Source of the DNA: Micromonospora antibiotica
GTDB taxonomy: Bacteria; Actinomycetota; Actinomycetes; Mycobacteriales; Micromonosporaceae
Direction: 5' to 3'
DNA length: 64,000 nucleotides
NCBI RefSeq assembly: GCF_017599305.1
Contig: NZ_JAGFWR010000022.1
Coordinates: forward strand, 46,188 to 110,187
The notes under the pieces were generated by a model. The model was given only the letters and a program-made list of their open reading frames with translations, was not told where the DNA came from and did not search any database. Positions 55,068 to 63,902 of this stretch are shown piece by piece (position 1 is the first letter of the stretch; every line of letters begins with the position of its first letter). The translations under genes were made by a program, and so were the position numbers.

Positions 55068-55466
55068 CTACCCGCCGGACCTCGTGGGATGCCGCGCGTT
55101 CGGTAGGCACCGGCGAGCGGCGCGAGCCAGGACCCCGTACTGGGTGTCGCCGCTGGCGATCACCGTGCCGGCGGGCAACCGCCGGGCGACGTACTCCTGG
55201 CGTTGGGTGTCCCAGCCGCCGAGGCAGGTCGGCGAAGGTTCGCCGACCAGTTCCCATCGTTCGCCGCTGGCGGTCGTGGTCCGGGTGTAGTGCTCCCGGG
55301 TGAGGCTCCATCGGTTTCCGTGGGCATCGAGCCGGAGGCCGTGCGGGTTGTTGTCTCGGAAGAGCCGCCAGCGGCCGTCGCGATCGAGTATCCGCGCGAG
55401 GTCGTCCTTCGAGTCGAGCGGCCAGGCGGTTGCTGTTGCAGGTCCGGTGTTCGGCTGGGTCGGCAT
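55068..55466 (-). CDS. small hypothetical protein
   Basis: 132 aa from the ATG at 55466 with AGGAG upstream (MPTQPNTGPATATAWPLDSK). It contains strand-like repeats with aromatic residues (RDGRWRLFRDNNPHGLRLDA, HGNRWSLTREHYTRTTTASG, ERWELVGE). Probably a small beta protein. No family recognised. Leader copy C precedes it. Confidence 0.68.
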   Translation of the reverse strand: MPTQPNTGPATATAWPLDSKDDLARILDRDGRWRLFRDNNPHGLRLDAHGNRWSLTREHYTRTTTASGERWELVGEPSPTCLGGWDTQRQEYVARRLPAGTVIASGDTQYGVLARAARRCLPNARHPTRSGG

Positions 55467-55492
55467 GTGAACTCCTGTGTGGTTTGCTGCCG

Positions 55493-55529
55493 TCGGGGGT
55501 TCGCCATCCCCGATGTTGTAATTACTATA
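55493..55529 (-). promoter_or_regulatory. shared promoter and 5' leader hairpin, copy C
   Basis: Extended -10 GTGTATAGT (hexamer 55524-55529) is followed after 10 nt by stem TCGGGG/CCCCGA with loop ATGGCGAAC (55493-55513). The promoter is preceded by CCTTAAATAAGG. Confidence 0.75.
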
Positions 55530-56173
55530 CACCTTATTTAAGGCTGTCGTACGGGCCTGGCCTGGTGGATGCGGAGCTGGCAGGGCGGGCCGGCTGCGAA
55601 GAGTGCCGGGACACCCGGGCTGCCCGGCCCGGCCGGTGACCGCGGGAGCAACGGTCCGGAGTGCGACGAGCCGAGGACAGGAGTGTTTTTCCGGGTTACG
55701 TGCGATGCCCGGAGCGCAAGCCCGTGCCGGCGCACGCGTTCGGTGCCGGGCGGGCGACCAAGAGCAGGCTGGTGTCGCTACCGGCTGCGTTCTTGCGGCC
55801 CCCACCACGGCAGGAGCGGCGGTAGGTCCGTAAGTGGTCGGGACGGCGGTTGCGGCGGTGACGATTCGCCGTCGTCGGTGTCCCGACGTCGTCCGCACTG
55901 ATCGTGGAAGTCTCCCAGCTGAAGTGCGGCATTGGTTCGGCAGGCAGGCCGCCGAACTTCTCCAGCGGGTCGATGCGGAAATCGGCCTCCCAGCGGGGCG
56001 GACGCCAAGTCGATCGCCTCGGCGAACTGAGTGAAGGGGTGTGATCGGCTCAACGCGAAAACCCTGCCGGGTCGAGGCCACAGGTCGACGCCACGCCCAA
56101 GACCAACTCCACTCGTACGGACAGCCAGGTGCGCGCCACCGCCGGTAGGCGCACGGGATCGCCATCCGCCAGC
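55530..56173. other. gene-poor stretch on the trailer side of the CRISPR array
   Basis: I see no convincing coding region; frames here have shadow-like composition and no family motif. It lies downstream of the array in its predicted transcription direction. Confidence 0.45.
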
Positions 56174-57115
56174 CGACCACCCCCGAATGCGCGGGGAGCA
56201 GTTGAACGCCGACATCCAGGGCTTCTTGGCGTACGGATCACCCCCGCAGCGCGGGGAGCAGCCGGTCGCCGGCCGGATGTAGGAGTCGACCATGGGATCA
56301 CCCCCACATGCGCGGGGAGCAGGCGCACAACTTCGCCGGCGACGACGCCGTCGAGGGATCACCCCCGCATGCGCGGGGAGCAGCACAGCAGCGCGATGAG
56401 GAAGCCGATGACCGCGGGATCACCCCCGCATGCGCGGGGAGCAGGCCAGCGGTCAGGCCGGGCTCACCCCGGCGTCGGGATCACCCCCACATGCGCGGGG
56501 AGCAGGGCACCGCGGTGCACGCCTGGCTGGCCGACGCGGGATCACCCCCGCATGCGCGGGGAGCAGGACGGATTTAAGGCAGAGGGACTGCGCCAAACGG
56601 GATCACCCCCGCATGCGCGGGGAGCAGGCGAAGCGCGGGGGCGACAGCACCCTGTACGACGGATCACCCCCGCATGCGCGGGGAGCAGCCGCGACTGGCC
56701 TACTCGTCGGCGAATCACCTGGGATCACCCCCGCATGCGCGGGGAGCAGCCAGGGTCGCGCCGCCCGAGAAAATCGGAATGCGGATCACCCCCGCATGCG
56801 CGGGGAGCAGGCTTGCGACGGCACCGGCCGCGACGGCGGAACGGGATCACCCCCGCATGCGCGGGGAGCAGTGCTGATGAGCGATGAGCAATTGGCGAGA
56901 GCTGGGATCACCCCCGCATGCGCGGGGAGCAGAAGGACCCGATCGACGTCGAGTACGAGCGCCTGGGATCACCCCCGCATGCGCGGGGAGCAGGCCTCCG
57001 CCAGGCCGTAGGCCGGGTTCCGCTTGGGATCACCCCCGCATGCGCGGGGAGCAGTTGATAAACGCGTCGGCGTTGCGGTCCTTGGCGGGATCACCCCCGC
57101 ATGCGCGGGGAGCAG
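56174..57115 (-). CRISPR. type I-E CRISPR array, 16 repeats and 15 spacers
   Basis: The 28-nt core repeat on the plus strand is GGATCACCCCCGCATGCGCG then GGGAGCAG. All 15 spacers are 33 nt, and the 61-bp period is exact except at the second repeat. In the transcribed direction (minus) the repeat reads CTGCTCCCCGCGCATGCGGG then GGTGATCC, a typical actinobacterial I-E repeat with a CCCCGC/GCGGGG hairpin for Cas6e. Repeats at 56174 and 56235 are degenerate (the latter one base short) and those at 56295 and 56478 have one substitution. The first two mark the trailer end. An AT-rich leader follows 57115. No spacer obviously matches the window. Confidence 0.98.
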
Positions 57116-57180
57116 ACTTCTTGACCTGCGGCACTAAAGATCAACTACGCTGTTTTTATTCACTTTGGTTGGCGGCCCGT
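57116..57180 (-). promoter_or_regulatory. CRISPR leader
   Basis: AT-richer sequence directly next to the best-conserved repeat, containing GCTGTTTTTATTCACTTTGG on the plus strand. Its side of the array, opposite the degenerate repeats, fixes the transcription direction as leftward. Confidence 0.75.
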
Positions 57181-57316
57181 TCACGTGGTCGGTCCTGGCT
57201 CCGCTGGTTGAGGTCCCCGCTGACGTACAGCATGGTAGTCAACTCGGACCCGTTGATGGAGTTGGTGCGGCGAGGGCCAGCCGGGCCGAAGCCTGGCTGA
57301 CCCCCGCCTGACAGGA

Positions 57317-58951
57317 TCAGACGACGGGAGCCGAACCGACAAACCCATCCGCATCGACCCCAGGCGAGTCATCGCCCGCCGCGCTGCGTTCGACGGTGTC
57401 CGTCTTGGACGTGCCCGGATGCGGCGCGGACTGCGATACGGCGGCCGTGACGTCAGCGTGCTGCTTTGCGCGCCCGTCGGCGGTGTCGAGGATGAGCTGT
57501 TCGACCTCGCTGAGTTGGAAGCCGTTGGTGACGCACCACCGCAGCCAGTTCGCGACTCCTGGGTCGGCCACCCGCCATGAGCTTCTGCTGATGCCGCTCT
57601 CGTTCGCGGCGGCGATGGCGGCGAGGGAGATCACCGCGTACCGTCCGTCGTTGCCTCGAGCGGGAACCCGCTTCATGCCGGCCCGCTTGGCCTTACCCGG
57701 GTAGAGGAGTTCGTCGAGCATCCTCCGGCCGCCGTTGATCCACGTGGACAGGATGTATCCGGAGTCGGCGAGGGCTTCGGCGAGCAGCTTCGCGGTGCCC
57801 TTGGGTGGGGTCTTGGCCGTCAGGAACGTGGTCAACCACTCGCGACGTACCGTGTTGGCGATGTCCATGGCCTTGTTGTTCTCGATCACGCGGCGTCGTT
57901 CTGCCTTCTCCTGTTCGCTCATGGGTCCGCTGCGGGTCGATGGCGTGAGGTAGGCGGGCAGGGTGTGCCCGTTGGCGTGCCAGCTGGTGCAGTAGGCGGT
58001 CTCGGTCAGCTCGTCGTGCTCGATCGACAGGAAGACGGCGTGGCCGGGACACTCGAGGTGTGTTTCGGCGTCGATGCGCTGCCCGTCGGCGTCGCGTAGA
58101 TCGGTGACCTCCTTGACCGTGCTGTCGGCGTACGCGGGGCGGGTGGCGAGGGTGGCGATCCCGGCTTCGGTGAGTGCGGCGTGGCGGCTGGTCTGAGCGT
58201 CGAGGGCTGCGCGGGTACGTCGGGTGCGTTCCACTGCGCGGGCGAAGGCGAAGGGGCCTTCTTCGGCTTGCTCCAGGAGGTGCTCGATCCAGTCGGGTCG
58301 GTCGGCGAACTGGGCGAGGGCCGCCACCTGGGTCAGGTCGAGGCCGAGGGCATGGGTGCGGTCGGTGGTGTTTTTGTCCAGGGTGGCGAGTTGCCGTCCG
58401 GCGCGTACCTGTTCGCGGTCGTAGCCGGTGCGGCGGGCGATGTCGTTGTCGTCCATGCCGTCGAGGGCGAGTTGTTGGATGCCCCGGGCCTGCTGGGTTG
58501 CCGTGGGGTCCTTGCGGTGGACCTGCCGCAGCATGCTGATGAGCTGCTCGCGGTTCTCCGCCAGGTCGTCGCGGATGATGGCGGGTACGTATTCCTGGTT
58601 GGCTTCGATGGCGGACCAGTAGCGCTGCTCACCGTCGACGATCAGGTAGGGGCCTTCGGAGTCCGCACCGATAGGTGTCACGGTGAGTGCGGAGACCAAG
58701 CCGCGTACGCCGTCTTCTCGAAGGTTCTCGACGATGCCGGGCAGCGCCTGTGCGTCGTCGCGGACGTTGTCCGGGTTGGGACGGAGGTCCGTCACCTTGA
58801 CGAGGCGGTACCGGCCGGGCAGGTTCGGTGCGCTCTCGCCAGCTTCGTCGACGGTGGTCGCGGCCGGCTGGTCGGTGAGGCGGACGTCCGCCTCGGCCGG
58901 GCCGTGATCCGGCGGGGTGGTCTGCGGTGCAGGTGTCGCTTCGGTCAGCAC
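57317..58951 (-). CDS. ParB-like partition protein
   Basis: 544 aa from the GTG at 58951, preceded by AAAGG; the longer frame to 59038 runs through a hairpin and is not used. The N-terminal ParB nuclease-like fold (RLVKVTDLRPNPDNVRDDAQ, LIVDGEQRYWSAIEANQEYV) is followed by the HTH (ARGIQQLALDGMDDNDIARR, TGYDREQVRAGRQL). The GEQR variant of the GxRR box is visible. A ~250-residue C-terminal extension is unrecognised. It probably aids stable maintenance or regulation of the element; a partner ParA-like gene lies far away at 25913. Confidence 0.85.
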   Translation of the reverse strand: MLTEATPAPQTTPPDHGPAEADVRLTDQPAATTVDEAGESAPNLPGRYRLVKVTDLRPNPDNVRDDAQALPGIVENLREDGVRGLVSALTVTPIGADSEGPYLIVDGEQRYWSAIEANQEYVPAIIRDDLAENREQLISMLRQVHRKDPTATQQARGIQQLALDGMDDNDIARRTGYDREQVRAGRQLATLDKNTTDRTHALGLDLTQVAALAQFADRPDWIEHLLEQAEEGPFAFARAVERTRRTRAALDAQTSRHAALTEAGIATLATRPAYADSTVKEVTDLRDADGQRIDAETHLECPGHAVFLSIEHDELTETAYCTSWHANGHTLPAYLTPSTRSGPMSEQEKAERRRVIENNKAMDIANTVRREWLTTFLTAKTPPKGTAKLLAEALADSGYILSTWINGGRRMLDELLYPGKAKRAGMKRVPARGNDGRYAVISLAAIAAANESGISRSSWRVADPGVANWLRWCVTNGFQLSEVEQLILDTADGRAKQHADVTAAVSQSAPHPGTSKTDTVERSAAGDDSPGVDADGFVGSAPVV

Positions 58952-58988
58952 GGTTCGTGCCTTTCGTTGTAGGTGTTGGGGTTCCGTC

Positions 58989-59012
58989 GCGGCTGGTTGC
59001 CGTCCAGACCGC
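58989..59012 (-). promoter_or_regulatory. leader hairpin, copy F, upstream of parB-like gene
   Basis: Stem CTGG/CCAG (58993-59007) with loop ACGGCAA on the minus strand, extended by GCGG/CCGC across a one-base bulge. It lies about 40 nt before the ParB start. A matching TATAGT box was not found. Confidence 0.55.
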
Positions 59013-59090
59013 GCCGGTGGTCGTAGGTTCGCCGCCATGTGTCACCCGGCGGCGGTACGGCGTGGGGTGCTGTGGGGTTGCCGGTGTTGG

Positions 59091-59627
59091 TCAGGCTGCG
59101 GTGACGACGGCCGTGAGGCGGGATCGGCTCACCGGCGCAGGCATGGCGCAGTTGGTGCAGGTGCCGTCGCCCCAGCCGTGCGGTGTTTCGCCGTCTCCGG
59201 CTGGGCACGGCCGGCGTTGCAGCTCGGCGAGGTTTGCGCTGTTGAGGCAGACCGGGCAGAGTCCCCACGTTGCGGTGGGTGGGCCGGTGACTGGCGAGTC
59301 GCATTCGGCGCAGCGGAGCCCGGCCTGTCGTAGGGCCTGGCCGATGGTGTCGGCTGCGGTGACCGCACGGCGGGCGGTGCTCGCGAGGTTCCGCCAGGCG
59401 GCGGTCTGCCGGATGCGTTGCCAGTCCGCGTCGGTAAGCGTCAGGGTTGACGCGTTGTCGGGGTGGTCCTGCTGATCGTGCAGGTATGCCGCTACTTCTG
59501 CCCGGCCGAAGAGGGGGCCGGTCCACTGGTAGGTGCGGGCGAGAACGGTGACGAGGTGCCGGGCGTCGGGTTCCGCGAGATTGCGGGGCAGCGATACGCC
59601 GTGGGGCAGCCCGATGAACATGGGCAT
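59091..59627 (-). CDS. zinc-ribbon hypothetical protein
   Basis: 178 aa from the ATG at 59627, with GGAG upstream (MPMFIGLPHGVSLPRNLAEP). The N-terminal helical part resembles plasmid-type regulators (TLTDADWQRIRQTAAWRNLA). The C-terminal half has three CxxC pairs: LRCAECDS, GLCPVCLN and GTCTNCAMP, consistent with zinc ribbons. No family assignment. Confidence 0.7.
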   Translation of the reverse strand: MPMFIGLPHGVSLPRNLAEPDARHLVTVLARTYQWTGPLFGRAEVAAYLHDQQDHPDNASTLTLTDADWQRIRQTAAWRNLASTARRAVTAADTIGQALRQAGLRCAECDSPVTGPPTATWGLCPVCLNSANLAELQRRPCPAGDGETPHGWGDGTCTNCAMPAPVSRSRLTAVVTAA

Positions 59628-59710
59628 GGTTACTCCAACGTGCGGGAGCGTGACGGCCTTGCTCGCGGTGGTGCGAGCTGCCGGGCGTGCTGAGTTATCG
59701 GAGTCGGCGG

Positions 59711-59754
59711 CCTACCGGGGTGCCACCGATGGTGGCCGGTGGCACCCCGGTAGG
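59711..59754 (-). terminator. strong hairpin terminator after DUF932 gene
   Basis: A perfect 17-bp stem (CCTACCGGGGTGCCACC and complement) with a 10-nt loop starts 5 bp past the DUF932 stop codon. Confidence 0.75.
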
Positions 59755-59758
59755 TAGG

Positions 59759-60898
59759 TCACGCCATGGCGGCGATCTCCAGTGCGCGTATCCCGGCGCT
59801 TTCCATGTCGTACGCGGCGTCAGGGTCGGTGAGGGTCTGCGCGGCGCTGGTCACCGCGTGCAGGATCCCTCCGGCGGTACGGTCCCCGCCGTCGATGAAG
59901 TGGTTCAGGATGAGTCGCTGCTCGTCTTCGGTGAAGCGCAGTCGCTGGCCGATGACCTTGATGGTGTGATCGGGGTCGGGGATGCGTCGCCCGGCCTTCT
60001 CCTCGATCTCTTCGATCTTGCGTTGCACGTACCGGACGTCGAGGAAGCGGCGTACGGCGTCGCGGGCCTGCTTGCCGATGAGAGTCAGGTTGGCCTGCTG
60101 GGTGTCGTTGCTCCAGCGGATCGCGCCCTCGTCCATCTTGGCCCCCAGGTGCACGGCGCGAAGCGCGTCCCTGGTGATGGTGACGCCGTTGTTGCAGACC
60201 TGTACGACGATCCGGGGTACGACGCTGAACGCGCCGCCGCCCGTTTCGCTGTTGGTGAAGACGAGACCGGCGAAGACGGTCGGGTTGTCGGCACCGGTCG
60301 CCCCGGTGAAGGGGCTGCGGTAGTTGCCCAGGAGGGCAGGGGCCAGCGATTTGATGGCCTCGGAGTACACGCGGACGACCATGCGGCGTTCGCTGAGGTC
60401 ACACGAGAAGTGCACCTGCAGTCCGGAGTCCCGAATGCCCGACAGCACCGCCATGAGGACGTCGAGATTGTCGATGATCTTGTAGCCGTCGCTGAGGAAT
60501 GCGCGCAGGATGCCACCGCCGTTGCCGTCGGAGAGGCACCGTGCCAGGTAGCGCTTGCCCTGGTGCAGGTCGAGCCAGCCGTTGACGTTGGTGTCCCAGA
60601 GGCTGGGTGCCTGGGTGCGGGTCTTGCGCAGGTAGCTGGCGGGGATGCCGAGCTTGTCGCCGATTCCCGCGTCACCGATCTCGGTGGGCAGGTAGAGGCC
60701 GTCTGCGGGGGTGACGCCGGACTCGCTGATCATGGGCTCTGCGCCGGTGATGCGCAGGTGGCAGCCTTCGGCTTGGAGCATGGCGGTGCCGGCGACGATG
60801 TCCAGCTTGCACGCGTGTTGTTGTTGGAGAATGGCGTTCAGGTGGGGCAGGATCGCATTTCGGGTGGTGAGCGGGATCGAATTGAGTGCGACGTTCAC
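59759..60898 (-). CDS. DUF932 phage/plasmid-like protein
   Basis: 379 aa from the GTG at 60898 (VNVALNSIPLTTRNAILPHL), with GGAGGGAA upstream; the longer frame runs through the leader hairpin and promoter. The family pattern is clear: YLPTEIGDAGIGDKLGIPAS, LARCLSDGNGGGILRAFLSD, GYKIIDNLDVLMAVLSGIRD, VRVYSEAIKSLAPALLG and KVIGQRLRFTEDEQR. DUF932 proteins are common on mobile elements; function is not established. Leader copy E precedes it and a strong terminator follows. Confidence 0.88.
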   Translation of the reverse strand: MNVALNSIPLTTRNAILPHLNAILQQQHACKLDIVAGTAMLQAEGCHLRITGAEPMISESGVTPADGLYLPTEIGDAGIGDKLGIPASYLRKTRTQAPSLWDTNVNGWLDLHQGKRYLARCLSDGNGGGILRAFLSDGYKIIDNLDVLMAVLSGIRDSGLQVHFSCDLSERRMVVRVYSEAIKSLAPALLGNYRSPFTGATGADNPTVFAGLVFTNSETGGGAFSVVPRIVVQVCNNGVTITRDALRAVHLGAKMDEGAIRWSNDTQQANLTLIGKQARDAVRRFLDVRYVQRKIEEIEEKAGRRIPDPDHTIKVIGQRLRFTEDEQRLILNHFIDGGDRTAGGILHAVTSAAQTLTDPDAAYDMESAGIRALEIAAMA

Positions 60899-60938
60899 GG
60901 GTGGTTCCCTCCGATTGAGGATGTTGGTTTCGAGATTG

Positions 60939-60975
60939 GGGGTTGCCGTCCCCTCCCTCATGTATTTAATGATAC
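60939..60975 (-). promoter_or_regulatory. shared promoter and 5' leader hairpin, copy E
   Basis: Extended -10 CTGTATCAT (hexamer 60970-60975) is followed after 15 nt by stem GGGG/CCCC with loop ACGGCAA (60939-60954). It precedes the DUF932 gene. Confidence 0.7.
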
Positions 60976-61367
60976 AGCATTTATCTCGCGATGACTGACC
61001 CGACGAGTGGCCATTCTGAGTGATCTTGCGTAATTGTTGGATTGCGGAGAGTGGCGATGGCTGTCGTTCCATCGTGGGACGGGAGACTTCCCGGCGGCCT
61101 GATCATCGATCGATCATGGGGTGGGCTGGTTGTCCAGCTTGGGGTGTGGCTGGACAACCAGCCCACCCCATGATTGCCCTTGCGGCAGGTTGCTGGGAAG
61201 GCGTACGTCTCCCTTCCCGGAGCCTGCCTCGCCGGCGAGGCGCCGCGGTGCAGCGGCGGGACGCTGCCCTGGCCGGAGGCCATCGGCCGAAGGTCGATTC
61301 GGCTCGGGAGGTGGCCCGCGCCAAGCGCTCGAACGTAGGCTTAGGGGGACGGGCGAGGCGGCAGTTG
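60976..61367. other. intergenic region with giant hairpin
   Basis: No gene is apparent. The stretch contains the 62-bp perfect hairpin at 61113-61174 and GATC/ATCGAT-rich sequence just before it. Confidence 0.5.
61113..61174. repeat. 26-bp perfect inverted repeat with 10-nt loop
   Basis: The left arm starts ATCATGGGGTGGGCTGGTTG and the right arm is its exact complement over 26 bp (61113-61138 and 61149-61174). It could be a bidirectional terminator, a single-strand origin or a transfer/recombination site. No T-tract is visible. Confidence 0.75.
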
Positions 61368-61904
61368 CTACGGGGTGCCGTCGGGGGAGCGGGTAGGCGG
61401 TTCAGGCGTGGCCACCCCAGCGACTTTTCCCGGCCGGGAGTTGACCCATTCCTGTACGCGGTGACGCCGCCAGTAGCGAACAACGCCCTGCACGGGCGCT
61501 GGCTCCTGCTTGTCTGGCAGCGGAAGGTAGCCGTCTTCGCCGCATTCCCAGGCGGCCTTGCTGAGCTCGACGTACTTTCCCCAACCCCAGTTCTGCTGGT
61601 CGATGATTTCCCGGAATTCGGTGGCGGAGATGAGCGCGTCTGGGTCGCCTTCGAGTGATACGTGGTGGACGCGGGCGCGGTGTAGCTCGGCGAGCCGGGG
61701 AATCACCACATCTCGGACGTGCTCCAGGTCCTCAACGGCGAACCAAGCCTTCTTGCCCTGAAGGGTCGGCGCGGGCCAGCCGGAACCCTGGGCGCGGGCT
61801 TTGGGGGAGGTCTTGAGCCGTACGGTCTGCTGCGACCTGCCGGTCAGCTCTGCTGCCCCCGCGATGTCGGTGTGCGGGCGGCCGTCGATGTTGCGGATCT
61901 CCAC
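61368..61904 (-). CDS. HTH-containing hypothetical protein
   Basis: 178 aa from a GTG at 61904 (VEIRNIDGRPHTDIAGAAEL); the frame is open to 62006. AGAAELTGRSQQTVRLKTSP is a likely MerR/Xis-type helix-turn-helix. A second region (ALISATEFREIIDQQNWGWG, VVRYWRRHRVQEWVNSRPGK) resembles another DNA-binding module. Probable element regulator. Confidence 0.65.
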   Translation of the reverse strand: MEIRNIDGRPHTDIAGAAELTGRSQQTVRLKTSPKARAQGSGWPAPTLQGKKAWFAVEDLEHVRDVVIPRLAELHRARVHHVSLEGDPDALISATEFREIIDQQNWGWGKYVELSKAAWECGEDGYLPLPDKQEPAPVQGVVRYWRRHRVQEWVNSRPGKVAGVATPEPPTRSPDGTP

Positions 61905-62153
61905 GCCAACCCCCGCCTGCTGGTCACGGTTGACGGTTGAGGCGGCCGGGACATCGTCGGCAAGCCGGCGATGCGGCAACCCCGGCCGCCGCTTTTCAAC
62001 CAACACCTCATCCGCGCCTGTACACCCCGCTTAGGCTTCGGGCGCGACCGAAGTTTCGACGATCTTACCAGCGCAAGGGCGATGGGCTGCTCTTCGCTCT
62101 TGGCGGCTTCTTCGTCGAGATGACTCTGACAGGGTGGGGGCAGAGGTGCAGCC

Positions 62154-63095
62154 TCATAGGCTCGGCGGTGTGTTGAGGGTGTCGAAGCAAAGGTCAGCGG
62201 TGACGAGGCGATGGTCGGAGGGGTAGGGCTGGCCCAACGGTACGTGGACGCGGTAGGTGTCGGGGACGACGTGGGCGAGCATGGCCCTGTTGACGAGGAG
62301 CCAGTCGATCAGGAGGCCCCCACCCACGTCATCGCCACCGTTGACAGTGGGCAGCAGCGGGGTGGCGGGGTCGCGCTGCCAGGCGAGTTCGGCGATCGAG
62401 TGGAAGCCGCATCCGTCGGTGCGGGTCCGGGTGTGGGGGTCCCAGTGGCCGATGAGATGGTCGACGGCCTCGGTATCGGCGACCCAGGTGCCATCGGGCA
62501 TCCGCTGGCCCTTTTGTCGGCGGGCGCGGTAATTGGCAACGGTCCAGTCGCGTTGGGGCAGGTGTGGGCCGGACGCGGTGGCGTTGAGGTCGCCTCCGCC
62601 AACGGCGGGTAGGTGTGTGGCGCCGTAGCGGTCGAGGAGAGCGGCCTGCTGCCGGCGGCGGATGCCGCAGTGGACGTCCCAGTGCGCTATGAAGGCCAGG
62701 AACTCGGTACGGCTGTCGTGGCGTTCGCTGGAGGTCCGGAGCGCGAAGCGGGCCACGTTGCGCTTGTCGTCGAAGGCGTAGCGGTCGTCTGGGTCGTACC
62801 AGGTGCGCAGGCTGAGCAGGGTGGGGTCATAGAGGATCGCCGGGGGCATGGGGCCGCGTGGGTCATGGCCGAGAACACCGACGTATGGCGTGGCGAACCG
62901 ATCGGCGAGTAGCTCCGCGGCGTGGAGCAAGGGCTGGTTGCCGTGGGTCTGCCACTCTTTCGCTTCACAGAGCAGGATCAAAGCAGGAGGGGTGGTGACG
63001 TCGTGGAATGCGTCCACCAGAGGGTGCAGGTCGTGCTGGCCGTCGCGCAGGCCGCCGTTTTCAAAATTGAATAGCGCGACGCTCACTCGTGTCAC
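62154..63095 (-). CDS. endonuclease/exonuclease/phosphatase family protein
   Basis: 313 aa from the GTG at 63095, with AAGGAGGAA upstream and overlapping the preceding gene's stop by 4 bp. EEP-fold motifs: FNFENGG and LILLCEAKE (metal-binding Glu), FIAHWDVH, GGDLNATAS and SDHRLVTADL at the end. This is the DNase-I-like catalytic set. It could be a nuclease or phosphodiesterase acting with the linked helicase-associated-repeat protein. Confidence 0.85.
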   Translation of the reverse strand: MTRVSVALFNFENGGLRDGQHDLHPLVDAFHDVTTPPALILLCEAKEWQTHGNQPLLHAAELLADRFATPYVGVLGHDPRGPMPPAILYDPTLLSLRTWYDPDDRYAFDDKRNVARFALRTSSERHDSRTEFLAFIAHWDVHCGIRRRQQAALLDRYGATHLPAVGGGDLNATASGPHLPQRDWTVANYRARRQKGQRMPDGTWVADTEAVDHLIGHWDPHTRTRTDGCGFHSIAELAWQRDPATPLLPTVNGGDDVGGGLLIDWLLVNRAMLAHVVPDTYRVHVPLGQPYPSDHRLVTADLCFDTLNTPPSL

Positions 63096-63890
63096 AATTC
63101 CTCCTTGGGGCGGCGGTCGGTGGGTGTGGGGGGTTTTGTCCAGTCCCATTGCATGCCAATGGCGTTGAGGGCGTCGATGCGGTCGGGTGGCAGACGGCCG
63201 CTGCGGTAGACGCGGCGTTGTTCGATGAGCCACTGGGTGAGCTTGACGCCGTCCTCGACGTGACGCGGTGGTGGCCTGAGGTGCCCTTCGCGTCGGTAGT
63301 AGGCGGTGGCCGCGGCGTATTTGCGTGGCCACGGTTTCTCCGGCGGGTCCCACTGCATGCCCATATCGGTGAGTGTCCGGAACCGTTCGGAGGTGAGTCG
63401 CCCTTTCTGGTAGTCGAATCGCCGGGAGACTACCCAGAGGTAGACATCGACACCATTGATGGTGGTTCCGGAGGGCACGCGGAGATGCCCGTGGGTGCGG
63501 TAGAACTCAAGGACGGCTTGCCAGCATTCCTCGCTGGTGCGGACCTTGCGTCCCCAGTTCATGCCGAGCTGGGTCAGGGCGGCTGTCCGGTCGGCGGGAA
63601 GCCGTCCCTTCTGGTGGAGGTGGCGCTGGGCAATCAGCCAGTCGGTGAGGTTGACGTCGCCGATGGTGTGCCGGTGGGGCGGGTTGAGGTGGCCGTGTTC
63701 GGCGTGGAAGGCGGTGGCGGCGGCGAGTCCCCGTTCCCAGGCCCTGGTGACGGGTGCCCAGTCGAAGCCGATGCGGTTGAGGGCATCGATGCGGTCCTGG
63801 GATAGTCGTCCGGTCTTATAGGTGAAGCGCTGTTGGCGAACCCAGTTGTCGAGGCGGATGCCGTTGGTGGTGTGGCGGGGGGGGGTGTCC
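63092..63890 (-). pseudogene. helicase-associated (HA) repeat protein, truncated at its N-terminus by an IS110 element
   Basis: The frame reads leftward from the IS boundary near 63890 to the stop at 63092. It contains three full and one partial HA-domain repeats, each with a WLxxQR..YxxGRL...R...L..xGxxW pattern: WVRQQRFTYKTGRL, WLIAQRHLHQKGRLPADR, VVSRRFDYQKGRLTSERFR, WLIEQRRVYRSGRLPPDRID. These repeats normally follow a DEAD/DEAH helicase core. No native start is visible because the IS end lies directly upstream. The internal ATG at 63562 would give only 156 aa. Confidence 0.75.
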
Positions 63891-63902
63891 CTATGGGTTT
63901 CG

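Noticed and set aside
56129..57300. Open frames with repeated SPPHARGA or ITPACAGS peptides
   Set aside because: They are translations of the CRISPR repeats, not proteins.
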